In this document: one piece after another, positions 39,625-51,145 of the stretch
Numbering within the stretch: position 1 is the first letter of the stretch
Layout of the letters: each line of letters opens with the position of its first letter
Origin: Rotaria socialis
Taxonomy: Eukaryota; Rotifera; Eurotatoria; Philodinida; Philodinidae
Direction: 5' to 3'
NCBI GenBank assembly: GCA_905331475.1
Contig: CAJNYU010004602.1
Span: 124,001 to 188,000 of the forward strand
Length of the DNA stretch: 64,000 nucleotides
Translations under genes and position numbers: made by a program
The notes under the pieces: generated by a model
Seen by the model: only the letters and a program-made list of their open reading frames with translations
Told to the model about the DNA's origin: nothing
Database searches by the model: none

Positions 39625-42573
39625 ACATATGGAGTAGTACTGTTAAGGAAGAGAACACCGCAGTTGTATGTATATCTGCACATATGTATACATAGAAGAA
39701 TGAACTGCACAAACGCGTGTGGCGCTGTTCGCCTCAAAGCATAGTTATTAGCCTGATGCTATTATGGATTGTTCTTCTTTCCTATTTTCCCGTTACATAT
39801 GTATGGTATTGAAAAAAAGAATAAGCGAACGAAGACGATACAATCGGCAGAAATAGAAACATGAAAGAAAAGAGACTAATATTTTCTTGCATAGGTTATA
39901 TAAGAGAAATATTTCAACAATCTATCTTAGCTTCTATATAGCAGCTACGTCTGCACAACACGAATGATTTCGACTATATATTCTGATAAAAACAAAAATT
40001 TTCTTAGTAATTAACAGTCAGAAAAAAATAGATAAGGAATTGATAAATAAATGTTGTAACAATTCAGTTTTCCACACTTATGATCAAAATAGTTTCTGTA
40101 AGGAAAAAAAATCATGGTATCGTATCCATATTGAAATATTTTCAAACGAAGTTTTTTCCGCCAATGATCAATGCAAATTGTATAATCTTTTCACTGGAGT
40201 TTATTTCAATGTGAAAATGAAAAGTTCAATAGATGAAATTGATATTTCGAAGTATTTTTTCTCATATGAAGAAGAAATATTGTAATTATTTATAGAATTC
40301 ATTTGCTCATCTATTTGATGATATTTTTAAAACTTATTATGACTATTATCATTTTTTTATTAAAAACATTTTACTATTATATGTAATCACTACTAATTTT
40401 AGCTCACATTAGTATATGTTAAATACTAAATAGGATGTTAGAGTAAAGTGCTGGTAATACTAAATTTCCTTGGCATTTGTTTTTCTCATTATATGTTCAA
40501 GAGAGTTCGTCAAATTGCCTGTAAAAATGTTCTTTTTAAACAGCTTTTAACTATGCTTATATAGGAAAATAATTAGAAGTTTGTTTTTCGTTTTAATTCT
40601 TATACGTATACGAGAAACTAAACATCGTATCTTCTATAAACAAGGGCTCACATTCAGAAGCATAGATCAACAAAAAGTCAAATACATTTGAACTGAATAA
40701 CAGCAGAAAAATCAGCAACGACTAGTATACGTAAGATTTAAAATTACGTTCATTGGACTAGATGTCGAACATTTTTCTAGATAGTGCATAATCATAGAAT
40801 GGATGATGGTAGCGATTTCTTATAAAATATCAAGACACCAGATAATCAAGGTATGTAGCTTGTGCATAGTGTTGTTGAGAATCAGTTGGAGTAGTAAGGA
40901 GTAAAATAAAGATATATACAAAACAAAAACCTTCTTGTAATAAATGTGAACTACTATGAACATATTTCAAATGCTCTCTTGGGTGTTAATTTATCAATAT
41001 ATTTATTTTATCATTGATATATTCTGGAAATATGCTGCATATATTGTTTGGTATCATATAGAAATCATCTTTCATTGATAGAAATAAGGGAAAATATTTG
41101 TTGTTTTGTTATAGTAGTTGCACAGTTTGATTGTCAATTAAACATTTTTTAATTGAGTTTTAGATATAAAATCTTAACTATTATTTGTGGATATGAATGT
41201 CTACTTTAAAGTGATACAGTTGCTGATGTTCGACTCGAATGAAGCCCAATTTCTGACAGCTGTTGACGTTTTGTAATCTCTTCTATGGCTCATGTGATTG
41301 GATACATGGAAACCTATCATCGTGAGATATCTTCTAGGCAGGCAGTATATACAATATCCGAGAAAATTTGAATGTTTTTCCAATTAATACAGGATGCATC
41401 AAAGATTTTAAATATATAAAATTGTAACACATGGCGCGCTGTTTTTTTAACTGTAGATTACATACGGCTTCAAGCGATATTGCAGATGGTTTTAATAAGA
41501 AAACTATCGAGACTTCTAATATGCCAACGTACTAATAATATATCAGTTTTAATTTATTGAAAACTTCGCAACGGGAAAATTTTCGTCAAACTATACAAAG
41601 TTCATTTCATTGCTCAACAAAGTTTTGTAAGTAGTTGCTTCACTCACAATATGACTGATAAACTCAAACTTAGTATTTTCATAGTGTTGTGATGCTGCAT
41701 GAAAAAGAAATAAATGTGGAAACTTCGGATTTCATCCGAGAGTTATGTGTACTGCAAAACGTGCATGGGACATATGAGTCATTCTAGCATGTATGAACAC
41801 CAAAATTATCATGAGAAACTAGACAGTTTGATTTCTGGATCCAGTTTTTGTGCATTTGAGACGTTTTTCAGGCGATGTTTCGTTAGAAAGCTACAATTTG
41901 GTTCAAAACTAATATCAGATTTGGAATCAACGTTAAAAACTGAATCGATTTATATATGTTGTGAACAATTCTGAGAAAAAATTGTTTTTTGAAAAAAATT
42001 CCTGTACCCCTCCTCAGGGATGGTCTGGTCAAAAATGACAATTTTTTCGATAACTCAACCATTTCTTGAGGGATTCTTCTCATCTTCGAACTCGACCGAG
42101 ATATTCATGAGATTGAACTGTGTAGAAAATTTCATCACGGTCTGACTCTCCTTTCGAAAGTTATCGTGCCTACGGCCGGCCGGACACACTGACCGATTCT
42201 AGAGTGTACTAACTTTTTGAGTACACAGAAAACAACTAAAATGTAATGTAAGTGCATAGATAACACGGAATCAAATTGATTTGCATGTTTCGATAAATAA
42301 AAAACTCAGAAGCGGATCAGAAATGCAATACCAGTCTAAATGAATAATATACTTGAACTGTGAATAAGCATTAGGTTTCATCGTAGATTAGCATTCTTTT
42401 GTTGCTGAACTTACTAATCACAGTATTTAGATCTTATCTAGATTTATCTGATAGAATATTATTTGCATTGGGTTATGCTGAATCATAGTCAAAATAAAAC
42501 AATGATAAACAATGAATTTAAAAGCAAAATAATATGAATCATCAATTATATGATGTAAACGCATAAAATATGA
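39625..42573. other. Gene-poor intergenic region
   Basis: No convincing gene. An 80-codon open frame at 40040-40285 follows an acceptor-like ttaacag but lacks an ATG and any recognised motif. A repeat-like stretch lies near 41935-42225. Confidence 0.4.
41935..42225. repeat. Possible dispersed non-coding repeat
   Basis: This block has higher complexity than its AT-rich surroundings and ends in a GC-rich stretch (CTACGGCCGGCCGGACACAC). The style, ending in a GC-rich acggccggccgg core, recalls dispersed repeats in invertebrate genomes. There is no second copy in this window, so repeat status is inferred. Confidence 0.3.
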
Positions 42574-43069
42574 ATGTATGTTGACATTCCATATTCAGAT
42601 AATAGTTTTTGCAAACGTGTCACTTTAGTGCAGGATCATTTGCCGACGATTATTTGGTTAGATGCTAATTCAATCGACCTACCGAGTAGCTTTCTTTCCA
42701 AATTAAGCAATCATCAATATGTACAAACATTTATTGAACTTCATCCATGCGTCTCTTATATTAATTCTCATGTAAAGAAAACAATTATTCTTATTGTTTC
42801 TGGTTCATTTGCTTAAAAAAATCGTACAATTAATATACGATTCACCACATATTCTCATGACATTCGTTTTTTGTGCATCAATCAAAGCACATGCGGATTG
42901 GACAATGGATTTTTGTGGCAAATTGATGATGTTCGATCATGAAGATGATTTATTGCAGAGATTGTGATCACACATTGAAGAATATCTACGTGACAAAGCC
43001 AAGCAGTATATGAAACAAGCAGACGAATATAAGGAACGTGCTAATCGATTCAAACAATCATGTGGCTAA
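42574..43069 (+). pseudogene. Remnant of a rotifer-expanded domain gene
   Basis: An 80-codon frame (42574-42816) contains PTIIWLDANS and, near its end, KKTIILIVSGSFA. After a stop and frameshift another frame continues (about 42853-43069) with FCASIKAHADW, LMMFDHEDDLLQRL, an in-frame TGA, then DKAKQYMKQADEYKERANRF and a final stop. The WLDAN...LIVSGS...MFDxExxLLxxL order is one I associate with a domain repeated many times in bdelloid genomes, often next to ADP-ribosyltransferase or TPR regions. No such partner domain is visible here. The broken frames indicate a pseudogene. The family assignment is from memory and uncertain. Confidence 0.5.
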
Positions 43070-45612
43070 ATAGTTCAATTTTTCTATCTATTTCAATGTT
43101 GTCGGATAGAAATAATACGGAGAATAAAACATGTCAACTACAATACCCTAAGAACTATGCACAACGAGTTATGTTTTCGAGAGAAAATATCACTATAATC
43201 TCAATGATGGATTTATATCTTTCCACAAAGTTCAACATTATGATACGATTAACCGTGAAACAAGCATGCGTTATTATTTTCTTCAAATTTTTGACTATGA
43301 AATCAATCGCAATTCTTGATAATTCGAAATAAAATCAAAAACTTTCTTTTTTCTCTCATCATATTGTATTTCTAAGCAACTAAACGCAAACGATTCGTGC
43401 AGTGCTTCACACATGTTTACTTTCATGAAGCGTATTGTAATAGCATCATGAGATCGTAAGCGAATTTTTTTGAGATTTTAATTTTTAGTGATGTTAGTGT
43501 ATGAAAAACAAATGCAGATAGTTCTCAACAAAAAAGTTCATTTCATTTGAAAATTTAAAACAAAGTCATCATTTTCTTTTACAACATGTATCAAAAAAGA
43601 AGAATTTTTTCCGAATAAATATCCGTTTGATATTTGTAAGGAAATGTTGAATGCTTCTATATTCTATTTGTACAGTATTGTGCATGTCTTTAGATAAAAT
43701 AGTGCAAGATAGACTGTGGGCTTCTCTGACGATATACTATATTTGTTTATTTACAGGATAAGCAACAAAAATATGGCTTTAAGAATAACGAACATTGAAT
43801 CGAAAAGATATATAGTACATGTCTGCCATATTTCTAATCGGTTGCTAGCAGTAGACATTGATCAACAGATGATTCGGTTAATACGTATTATGAAAGATTT
43901 TAAAACTATACTTTGGAAATTTTCTGAATGATTTTAATAGTACTAATAAAAGATGATGAATTTTGTTAGATTTCACAATAATAACAATGTATCTTGCATG
44001 ATTTAAAAAAGAAGGGTTAATTATGACCATATGAACTATCTGATAAATGTCAAGCCTGATTCATTTTCATATGTTAGAATGGCGGTTTATTTTGATAGTT
44101 ATTGATCGATGCATGAATCTGGTTTTGGTCTTGTTTAATTCTCTTATTGATGTCGGTCTATGAAATGTATCAATGAAATTCATATCTAACTTGTAAATTA
44201 GATGATGTCCTACTCGTTTTGATATTCATCTAGTTTGTGCGTCCTATTTAATATCATCGCCTTTTCTTTAAATAAATGGCCTAGTTTTAATATTTAAAAT
44301 ACTCAAGATTTCTTATTAAAGAAGAGCAATATCAAGTGATAATTTACTTTGTTGTTGTGTCGATTTTTAAAATTTTTGGCACGCATAGCAGAAACAAAAA
44401 TAGCTTTTGTAACTGTTCATTTGTATTTATACGCAATTGACCATTCTTTTTATTTTTGTAAAGCTTTTTCATTCAGAACCTATCGGTTAGTAGCTGTTGT
44501 TATTAAAAGTAATAAATAATACACATGCCGTTTTTCAACGAATAAACATGCTTCAAAGACAATCTGGGTAAAATTAAAGGCATATTAGATATTTAACTGG
44601 CTTGTATGATAAAGACATATTTATGCTGAACAGTCAAACGCAACGAAGGATCAATTCAATTCTCATAGTATCCAAGAATTAATAGTTACAGAACTGTGTC
44701 GAGGATAAATCCATGAAATAAGAAATATTACAAGTTGTTTGCAAACGTTATTCCAAGAATTCATGAGACAAGGACGCGACATAATCTATACTAGAAAAAT
44801 AGGAAAAAGCCCTGAAGTTAGCTTTATTCTTTTTCCAGTGGAAGGCATGCCCTACATGCATACATTTATTTATATATACGGGATGTAGAGCAACATGAAA
44901 CACTGGCATATGTTAGGATAGCTGTTCTATTCAAGTAGAAAAAAATGAATACATGCGTCCTTAAACGACTGATTTACATCAATCAATTTAACATCAGTAA
45001 CATAAATATTATGCAGCTGCAGCTTCTAAGCAACGCCAAATGAACTTTTAAATGTTTCTAAAAAACTATCGAGTGAAACAGTTATATTTATATTTATATC
45101 TAAAATTCACATATTCACTATATTAATTATCGTATTCAACATACGACTACTTCATTTAAGAGAATAAATTGTAGATGTTTAAATGCTAAATAGAAGACAT
45201 TGTAATTGATACTTACAGATGATATTTTCCCTTGAATAATATATTTTGTACATTTCAATGTATATGATTGAAACACATTACAATTAACGGAAAATAACCA
45301 TATCAAGTTTTAGTGTTAAATTATATCGATCATTATTAGTTTCATAGAAACGATTCATTATTTGTATAGTTATTTACAGATTTTTCGCCTAAATCATCAA
45401 CTATCACTGATAGAAATTATCGAGATTAATAGAAATTGCTTATTGGCACACCCTCAAGAATCATCTTGTCACTAAATGTAACTGCCATTATTTGAAATAT
45501 TCAATTTTCATGTTGAAGGTCGTTACTTAGCGGTGAAAATGTTTACTATAGAACCCACCTGCTGATAAATCTCCATTAACATCAAACTATTGATTCATTT
45601 GTAAAAAACAAA
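43070..45612. other. Gene-poor intergenic region
   Basis: AT-rich. A 71-codon open frame at 43716-43931 has no recognised domain. Nothing else supports a gene. Confidence 0.5.
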
Positions 45613-47010
45613 ATGTCGTCATGTTGCGTTTGTTATCGTTCATCATCATCAATACGTTGTCTTAGGTGTCAAAAGTATTTTTGTTTAGTATGTTCAGGTG
45701 TTCATCGTCAAAGTCATCTTCTTGATGCACTCGATGAACGTTTAACATCTCAAATTGATTGTTTACCAATACAATTTGATGAGAATTTCCATGAAAAATA
45801 TCGTCAAGCTTCTGATCATTTACAAAAATGGATCGCCGATATTCGTTGTCAATTCGAAAACACAATTCATTATCAACTTGAAAAATTTCTCAAAACACAA
45901 TTTGAATTGTTAAAAATGAAAACTGATGAATATGTACAAGAATATGTTCAATATTTAACATATCTTCGTTCAAATGTACGCTACGCTAAACAACGACCAA
46001 CTGATTATAATTATGATCATGACATATTACGTTTGATTAGTATTGAAAAAGAACTTCTCAGACGATATGATGAGCATTTACTTGAGTTTCGTTTAGATAC
46101 AAATCCAATTGACTTTACAAAATATATAAATATTGAAAAAAAATTTCATGAATCACCTATTCCATTATCAATAGATTTAAACTATCGACTTTACCAACCA
46201 ATGAAAACTCTTAATCTTCAATCATCTATTCAACATATTGCCAGTTCATGTCTTGATCTATTCGTTTATGTATTGGAACCATCACCTATTTATCCATGTC
46301 TACTTGAATTTTCAACTGCTTCAATGTCATCGAAAATTTCTCTCGTACAATCAATCGAATTTCCAATGGATACTAGAATCATTGATATGCGTTGGTCAAT
46401 AAAATTCAATTGTCTCTTTTTACTGACATCTCTGTCTTTACATAAATATGAAAAATATGAGAAAAAAATTCAAGCAAATATTATTAAATTATCTAATCAA
46501 ACAATTAAATGGCATCGTTTAACAACAAATCGTTTTGGAATTTATATTCTTAACGAAAATAATTCTATAGAATTTTATAATTCAAACTTTTTACAAGAAG
46601 CTATTGTTGATTTGAAAGATCTTGTCGATAATATTTGTCTTGTTTATGATCTTCAAGGTCAAGCTGATTGTTTATGCACATTAACATATACAAAAGAAAG
46701 TATTGTGCAAATTGATTTATTCTCTAGTCGACGACTAGAACTAAAACGAACGTTGAAACTTTCTGAAACACTACAACCACCATTGAAATTAATAAATGCT
46801 AATCGAAGAAATACATGGATTATAATTGATTGTGAAAATCATCGTTTAATCATATTTGATGATCAAATGAAAAATATTAAACACATTTCTTTAACATTAA
46901 CACCAAATTGTGTAGCAGTTCTTGATGATAAAACATTAGTTGTAGCTAGTCCAGATATTCCAGGTGCAAAACTTTCATTTTATTCTCCTCATACTATTTT
47001 ACAAAATTAA
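45613..47010 (+). CDS. B-box zinc-finger/coiled-coil protein with C-terminal propeller-like region
   Basis: Intronless frame of 465 residues starting at an ATG. Residues 4-36 are a B-box-type zinc finger with paired cysteines and histidines (CCVCYRSS, RCLRCQKYFCLVCSGVHRQSH region). A helical, probably coiled-coil stretch spans about 55-160. The remaining 300 residues form repeating hydrophobic strand patterns (for example TLVVAS, LIIFDDQMKNIKHISL), compatible with an NHL/WD-like beta-propeller, as in TRIM2/3/32-type proteins. There is no RING finger, so ubiquitin-ligase activity is not supported. No orthologue recognised. The stop codon is 19 nt from the stop of MsrA on the other strand. Confidence 0.75.
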   Translation: MSSCCVCYRSSSSIRCLRCQKYFCLVCSGVHRQSHLLDALDERLTSQIDCLPIQFDENFHEKYRQASDHLQKWIADIRCQFENTIHYQLEKFLKTQFELLKMKTDEYVQEYVQYLTYLRSNVRYAKQRPTDYNYDHDILRLISIEKELLRRYDEHLLEFRLDTNPIDFTKYINIEKKFHESPIPLSIDLNYRLYQPMKTLNLQSSIQHIASSCLDLFVYVLEPSPIYPCLLEFSTASMSSKISLVQSIEFPMDTRIIDMRWSIKFNCLFLLTSLSLHKYEKYEKKIQANIIKLSNQTIKWHRLTTNRFGIYILNENNSIEFYNSNFLQEAIVDLKDLVDNICLVYDLQGQADCLCTLTYTKESIVQIDLFSSRRLELKRTLKLSETLQPPLKLINANRRNTWIIIDCENHRLIIFDDQMKNIKHISLTLTPNCVAVLDDKTLVVASPDIPGAKLSFYSPHTILQN

Positions 47011-47029
47011 TTTCAAATATTAAAATTAA

Positions 47030-47620
47030 CTATTTTCTCAGTCGATCTTTGATATAATTTTGTTGTTCTAGAGTCAATTCTCGGCGTTTATCCCACTGTC
47101 GAAATTGTTCGTTTGATCCATAACCAGCAAGAAATCCATTTATTTTAGTAATCATTTCTTCATCTCTGTTTTGCCACTCTTCTTTTTTACCGAAAATTTC
47201 CGTTTGCATTAATGTTCGTTTTAAATTATATTTTTGATGATGATCTTCTGCTTCAAAAAATCTATGAAACATATCTACACGTACATTCTCGATTTTCATT
47301 TCATCGACTTGTTGCCGTTGATTTTCATTGTGATAGAAAATAGCAGCTGCATATTGACTGCGTGTTTTCGAAGTATTTGGAGTATACCATTGATTAACAT
47401 AAGTAAGTAACTGAGCAAACGATATTTGTGTTGGATCAAACTCAATTTGTACACTTTCTGTATAATCACCAATTGTTCGATAAGTTGGTGTAGCTGGATG
47501 TGTGCCACCACAATAGCCAACTCGAGTTACCAAGACTCCATCCAATGCTCCGAATCTAGCATCGGGATCCCAAAAACAACCAAGAGAAAACGTTGCTCTC
47601 TCCAGTGTAAATTTGTTCAA
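47030..47620 (-). CDS. MSRA: Peptide-methionine (S)-S-oxide reductase MsrA
   Basis: Open frame of 196 codons on the minus strand with the MsrA active site GCFWDPDARFG, VGYCGGT, a YTESVQIEFDP segment, YAAAIFYHNENQ and FFEAEDHHQKY (residues that bind substrate). MsrA reduces methionine-S-sulfoxide in proteins and free methionine, using thioredoxin. The catalytic cysteine is about residue 15 of this frame. A second cysteine in GYCGG, where alanine is usual, could be relevant to resolving; C-terminal cysteines found in many MsrA proteins are absent. The frame begins with TTG and an in-frame stop lies just upstream, so the true start is probably a small unplaced 5' exon. The 3' end converges on the B-box gene. 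Confidence 0.85.
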   Translation of the reverse strand: MNKFTLERATFSLGCFWDPDARFGALDGVLVTRVGYCGGTHPATPTYRTIGDYTESVQIEFDPTQISFAQLLTYVNQWYTPNTSKTRSQYAAAIFYHNENQRQQVDEMKIENVRVDMFHRFFEAEDHHQKYNLKRTLMQTEIFGKKEEWQNRDEEMITKINGFLAGYGSNEQFRQWDKRRELTLEQQNYIKDRLRK

Positions 47621-49030
47621 GTAAAAATATGAAAACTATCAAAAAGAAGAAAACTTATTATATATTGTCGCATTTATACGATAATGTTATAATTTCGTTA
47701 TATCTGCAATTTAAACAGTAATTCTATGAACTATGCCGAGAAAACCCTTCTAATTTAGTTATGATTCGTCAACTTGATGACTAGAAATCCGCATGAAACT
47801 ATACTTACTTTTTAGAGGAATATAAATCTAATATGATCTATCAGCTAATGCAATTAGACGAAAAGAAAGATTAGATCACGAACCCTAGTAAAGATGATAA
47901 AACATCAATCGAAAAATTAGATGCAATCGACGAAATGAAAATATAAGTTATCAAAAAATCGATGTGAAGCATCACTAAAATTTTTTAAATCTTCGAAATG
48001 TTAAATTTATCCTAAAACATAGTTCGTAATCAAATAAGTTTACAGCATTAAATTCTATATTTTACGGTACTACGTTTCATCACTCTGAATTAGACTAATT
48101 CTTATCAATTTTTAAATGGCAACAATTTTGATGGATATGACTGTTAATATAGTAACGATTATAAGAGTAGTCCTATCAAAAATGTTTCAGAGATAAATCA
48201 AGTTGGTTTTACTGAATAATTGCGTTGATCCTGATCGAGTTTTATGTGTTATTTAGATAAACATAAAGTCTCAAGTAATTTTAATTACTAAATATATTGA
48301 TGTGAACTATGATGACGCCTATGTATGCCAAGATAAAGTAATCCTTTGAAAGATGATGCTCAATCCAAATACTATTGTTCGTTTTTGTAATACATATTAA
48401 ACTAGATGAGTTGAAGGAACGTAATGCTTACTGCCAGCGGTTAAAAGTATCTAGAAAAATATTAATTACATTGATTATTAAAAAGATGTGTGTAATATGT
48501 TTTTGACTTCTAGAAAACTCTATTCATCAGTTCATTTTATTATTAAAAATAACTGATTTTAATCATCAAATTTTTATCTAGAGATAAATCAGATGAAAAA
48601 TCAAATGTACAGCCGAAATAAAGGGAATTATTATACTTGACTATGTATATATTGATGAACTGTATTCTATCGAATTTTTATTTTCTAATTCATGAAGTCT
48701 TTTTTTGAAACGAAAAAAACTATTATGCTCCAGTAAATTTCAACGAGTAATTTTCATTTTATACCATTTAACTGCTTTTGAATTCCGTACTTTATTGTGC
48801 GACACGCATTCAGAATTTGTTTCACAACAGTGCTAGATAAACAACGAAGAAGCCGATTTTAAATTCTACAGTTGATTTTTTTTGAATCTTTAAATCATTT
48901 GTAAGAGTGACGCAGACTTTTGTCCCATCTGTACCACAAATTTTAGAACTTCAACAGTATGATATTTTTGAACAAAAGAAAAACAAAATACACGCAAGAC
49001 AAAATGATTTAAAATATCTAACGACTAACT
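47621..49030. other. Intergenic, no gene recognised
   Basis: AT-rich. It may hold the missing first exon of MsrA near its left end and MRPS28 3' UTR at the right end. Confidence 0.4.
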
Positions 49031-49618
49031 CTAAAGAACTTCTCTTTTCATTGAAATCGGTGCTCGACTATCGCCTCGACGATATCGTAAATCAATATCT
49101 TTATCACGTGGTTTGACTGTTCGATCAATTCTTCTTAATAATCCAACTAATTGAGCATCAGCTTCCAACAATGATATATGTCTTGATGCACCCAAAAATC
49201 TTGCAGCCATCTCCCATGATTGTAAACGTATAGAAACAACAGCACCAATCACATATTGATCTCGTTGTTTATTTTGTGGTCGTTGTACAACAGCATGGAA
49301 TTTTCCACCAAAATCAACATATAAATCATCATCAACAACATCAATAACACGTCCACTTAATAAACGTCCTTTCAAACCACCTAATTGAACAAATTTTGAT
49401 TGACGAAACATTTTTGCAAACGTCATCGGTTGAGATTGCTTAGTTGACGATGAACCTTTTAGAGTCATCGATGATACAGATTGATTAGTTGGCGGAGAAT
49501 TTTCACGAATATATTGTTCATCGATAAATGTATTAGCTAAACGTGATGGAATAAATGTAGATGTTGATGGAAGAAGAGATGAGGAAACAAAGAAACGAGA
49601 TGTTAAGCGAAGTAACAT
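49031..49618 (-). CDS. MRPS28: Mitochondrial small-subunit ribosomal protein S28 (bS1m)
   Basis: Single exon, 195 residues. The basic, Ser-rich N-terminus (MLLRLTSRFFVSSS) is a probable mitochondrial targeting peptide. The S28/bS1m core has FAKMFRQSKFVQLGG, VDDDLYVDFGGKFHAVVQRP and ARFLGASRHISLLEADAQL, as in animal MRPS28. It is a structural protein of the mitoribosome small subunit. The start is an ATG immediately preceded by ttttttacag on the minus strand, so an acceptor abuts the start codon. It follows EXOSC3 on the same strand by 541 nt. Confidence 0.9.
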   Translation of the reverse strand: MLLRLTSRFFVSSSLLPSTSTFIPSRLANTFIDEQYIRENSPPTNQSVSSMTLKGSSSTKQSQPMTFAKMFRQSKFVQLGGLKGRLLSGRVIDVVDDDLYVDFGGKFHAVVQRPQNKQRDQYVIGAVVSIRLQSWEMAARFLGASRHISLLEADAQLVGLLRRIDRTVKPRDKDIDLRYRRGDSRAPISMKREVL

Positions 49619-50159
49619 CTGTAAAAAATCTAAAATTTAAAGAAAATAATTTTTTACTCTGTCCTAATAAATACCAACATATTTTAGATCTCAATTCTAC
49701 TAAGTTTATTCATAAACTAATAGAAATAACTGAATCAATGATAAATTCTAAATGTGTAATACGAAATAAATTCCTAATTTTAAATAAGATAGATCTAGGA
49801 ATCTACTTCATGTGTATGAACTTTGAATTAATTAACAGTAGTTTTAATTATAAAAATCGACATATACTTTGAAAATATTCCAGCGAATACAATCTATTTA
49901 CAAATGATTTACCCAGTCAATTTTGTAATAAGTATCAGCTATATATTTGCATCTTTTTATTTGATTTCATTACTTTTTTTGATTTACTAATTGCAGGCTA
50001 AACGCAAATTTGTTTTTCTCTACTATGAACTAACTTATTTTACGAGACAATTCAACTAAGAATAAATAAAATAGTGTTATGGAAATTGTTTTTGAATAGC
50101 TAAAGAATTTATAAGAGAATGTTTGAAGCAACATCATTCTTTTGTTTATATAACTAGAA
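49619..50159. other. Spacer between EXOSC3 and MRPS28
   Basis: AT-rich. TTTATT (AATAAA on the minus strand) occurs near 49702 and 49954. An acceptor motif for MRPS28 (tacag) abuts its ATG at the left end. A 103-codon plus-strand frame here has no recognised domain. Confidence 0.5.
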
Positions 50160-50879
50160 TTATGAAACAAAACTTTGTTGAAAAAGTGCTTTCAATTGAT
50201 TAATATCAATCTTATTCTTTGCTCTTTCTAATATCACTTTCCTCAATGCAATCATTGTTCTTGTTGTTGTTGCTTTTATCCACACACGTCCATTAGCTCC
50301 AATAGCGATTTCATATGGAATTTCATTTCCTAATTCTTGTAATAGATTATCATGATGAATTAAATCATTGGCAACATCAATTGGAATGGAAAATAAATAT
50401 CCATTTTCATGTAAAACACCCATTCCATCAGCTTTTCCATCTTCATTAACACATGTTATTTGCGGTTGACATTCACCATCAATTTTCAATCGACCATAAA
50501 TAACATCACCACGATCTACATTTGGCTTTGTTCGTTTTGTTGAGCCTTCAAAATCATATAGTGATAAAGAAGCTAATTCATTGTAACCAATATCAACAAG
50601 TAATGATTCAAGTTGACGACGTACGACAATACCAAGAATAAGATCATCCGTTGATAATGACGAAGCTGCAGAACGATGACCATCAACATAGTATATTAAT
50701 GGTGATGGTTCACGTACAAGACCACATCCATGTGATGTAAATGCATTTGTATCTTTATCATAATGTAAACCAGGGCCAAGTATTATCGAGTTACATGCAT
50801 CAAGTGGACTTGGTAAAGTTGAAAGAGCAATTGGATCACCTGGCAAAACAAATTCATCTATTTGACGTTCTATATCCAT
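50160..50879 (-). CDS. EXOSC3: Exosome cap subunit RRP40/EXOSC3
   Basis: Single exon, 239 residues. Motifs in order: VLPGD near the start, ILGPGL, the S1-domain region with DLILGIVVRR, SLYDFEGSTKRTKPNVDRGD (family: ...FEGATKRNRPNV), GMGVLHENG, and the KH-domain turn GANGRVWIKA. EXOSC3 is one of three S1/KH cap proteins that sit on the six-subunit ring of the RNA exosome and guide RNA to the nucleases. Length is close to human (275), the N-terminus being shorter. The ATG directly follows a ctttag acceptor on the minus strand. It lies 266 nt downstream of SRRT, same strand. Confidence 0.93.
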   Translation of the reverse strand: MDIERQIDEFVLPGDPIALSTLPSPLDACNSIILGPGLHYDKDTNAFTSHGCGLVREPSPLIYYVDGHRSAASSLSTDDLILGIVVRRQLESLLVDIGYNELASLSLYDFEGSTKRTKPNVDRGDVIYGRLKIDGECQPQITCVNEDGKADGMGVLHENGYLFSIPIDVANDLIHHDNLLQELGNEIPYEIAIGANGRVWIKATTTRTMIALRKVILERAKNKIDINQLKALFQQSFVS

Positions 50880-51145
50880 CTAAAGACATTTAAATAAGAT
50901 CTTATTTTGTTTCTCTTGGTTGCTTTGTAATATATTTAATGTCTATAAGATTACGAAACACGAAGAAGAGGAAGAAGAAAAGAAAAACAAAAAGGGAAGG
51001 ATACACTTATACAACAAAAAGACAAAACAGTTCTTAGGTTTAGCTTTGAACATAATTTTTTAAACAAAAAGAAACAAAAAAACATCCAAGTAGATTAACA
51101 ATATATTTGATTTAGTCTATTTTGTTTTTGAATAGATTGAACAAT

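Noticed and set aside
40040-40285. 80-codon plus-strand frame
   Set aside because: It begins at TTG, has no recognised motif and no partner exons. It could be an exon of an unknown gene, but support is too weak.
43716-43931. 71-codon plus-strand frame
   Set aside because: No domain, no splice context, isolated in AT-rich DNA.
47030-47620. Horizontal transfer of MsrA from bacteria
   Set aside because: The single open exon alone is not evidence; MsrA is universal and the sequence could be of animal origin. A tree would be needed.
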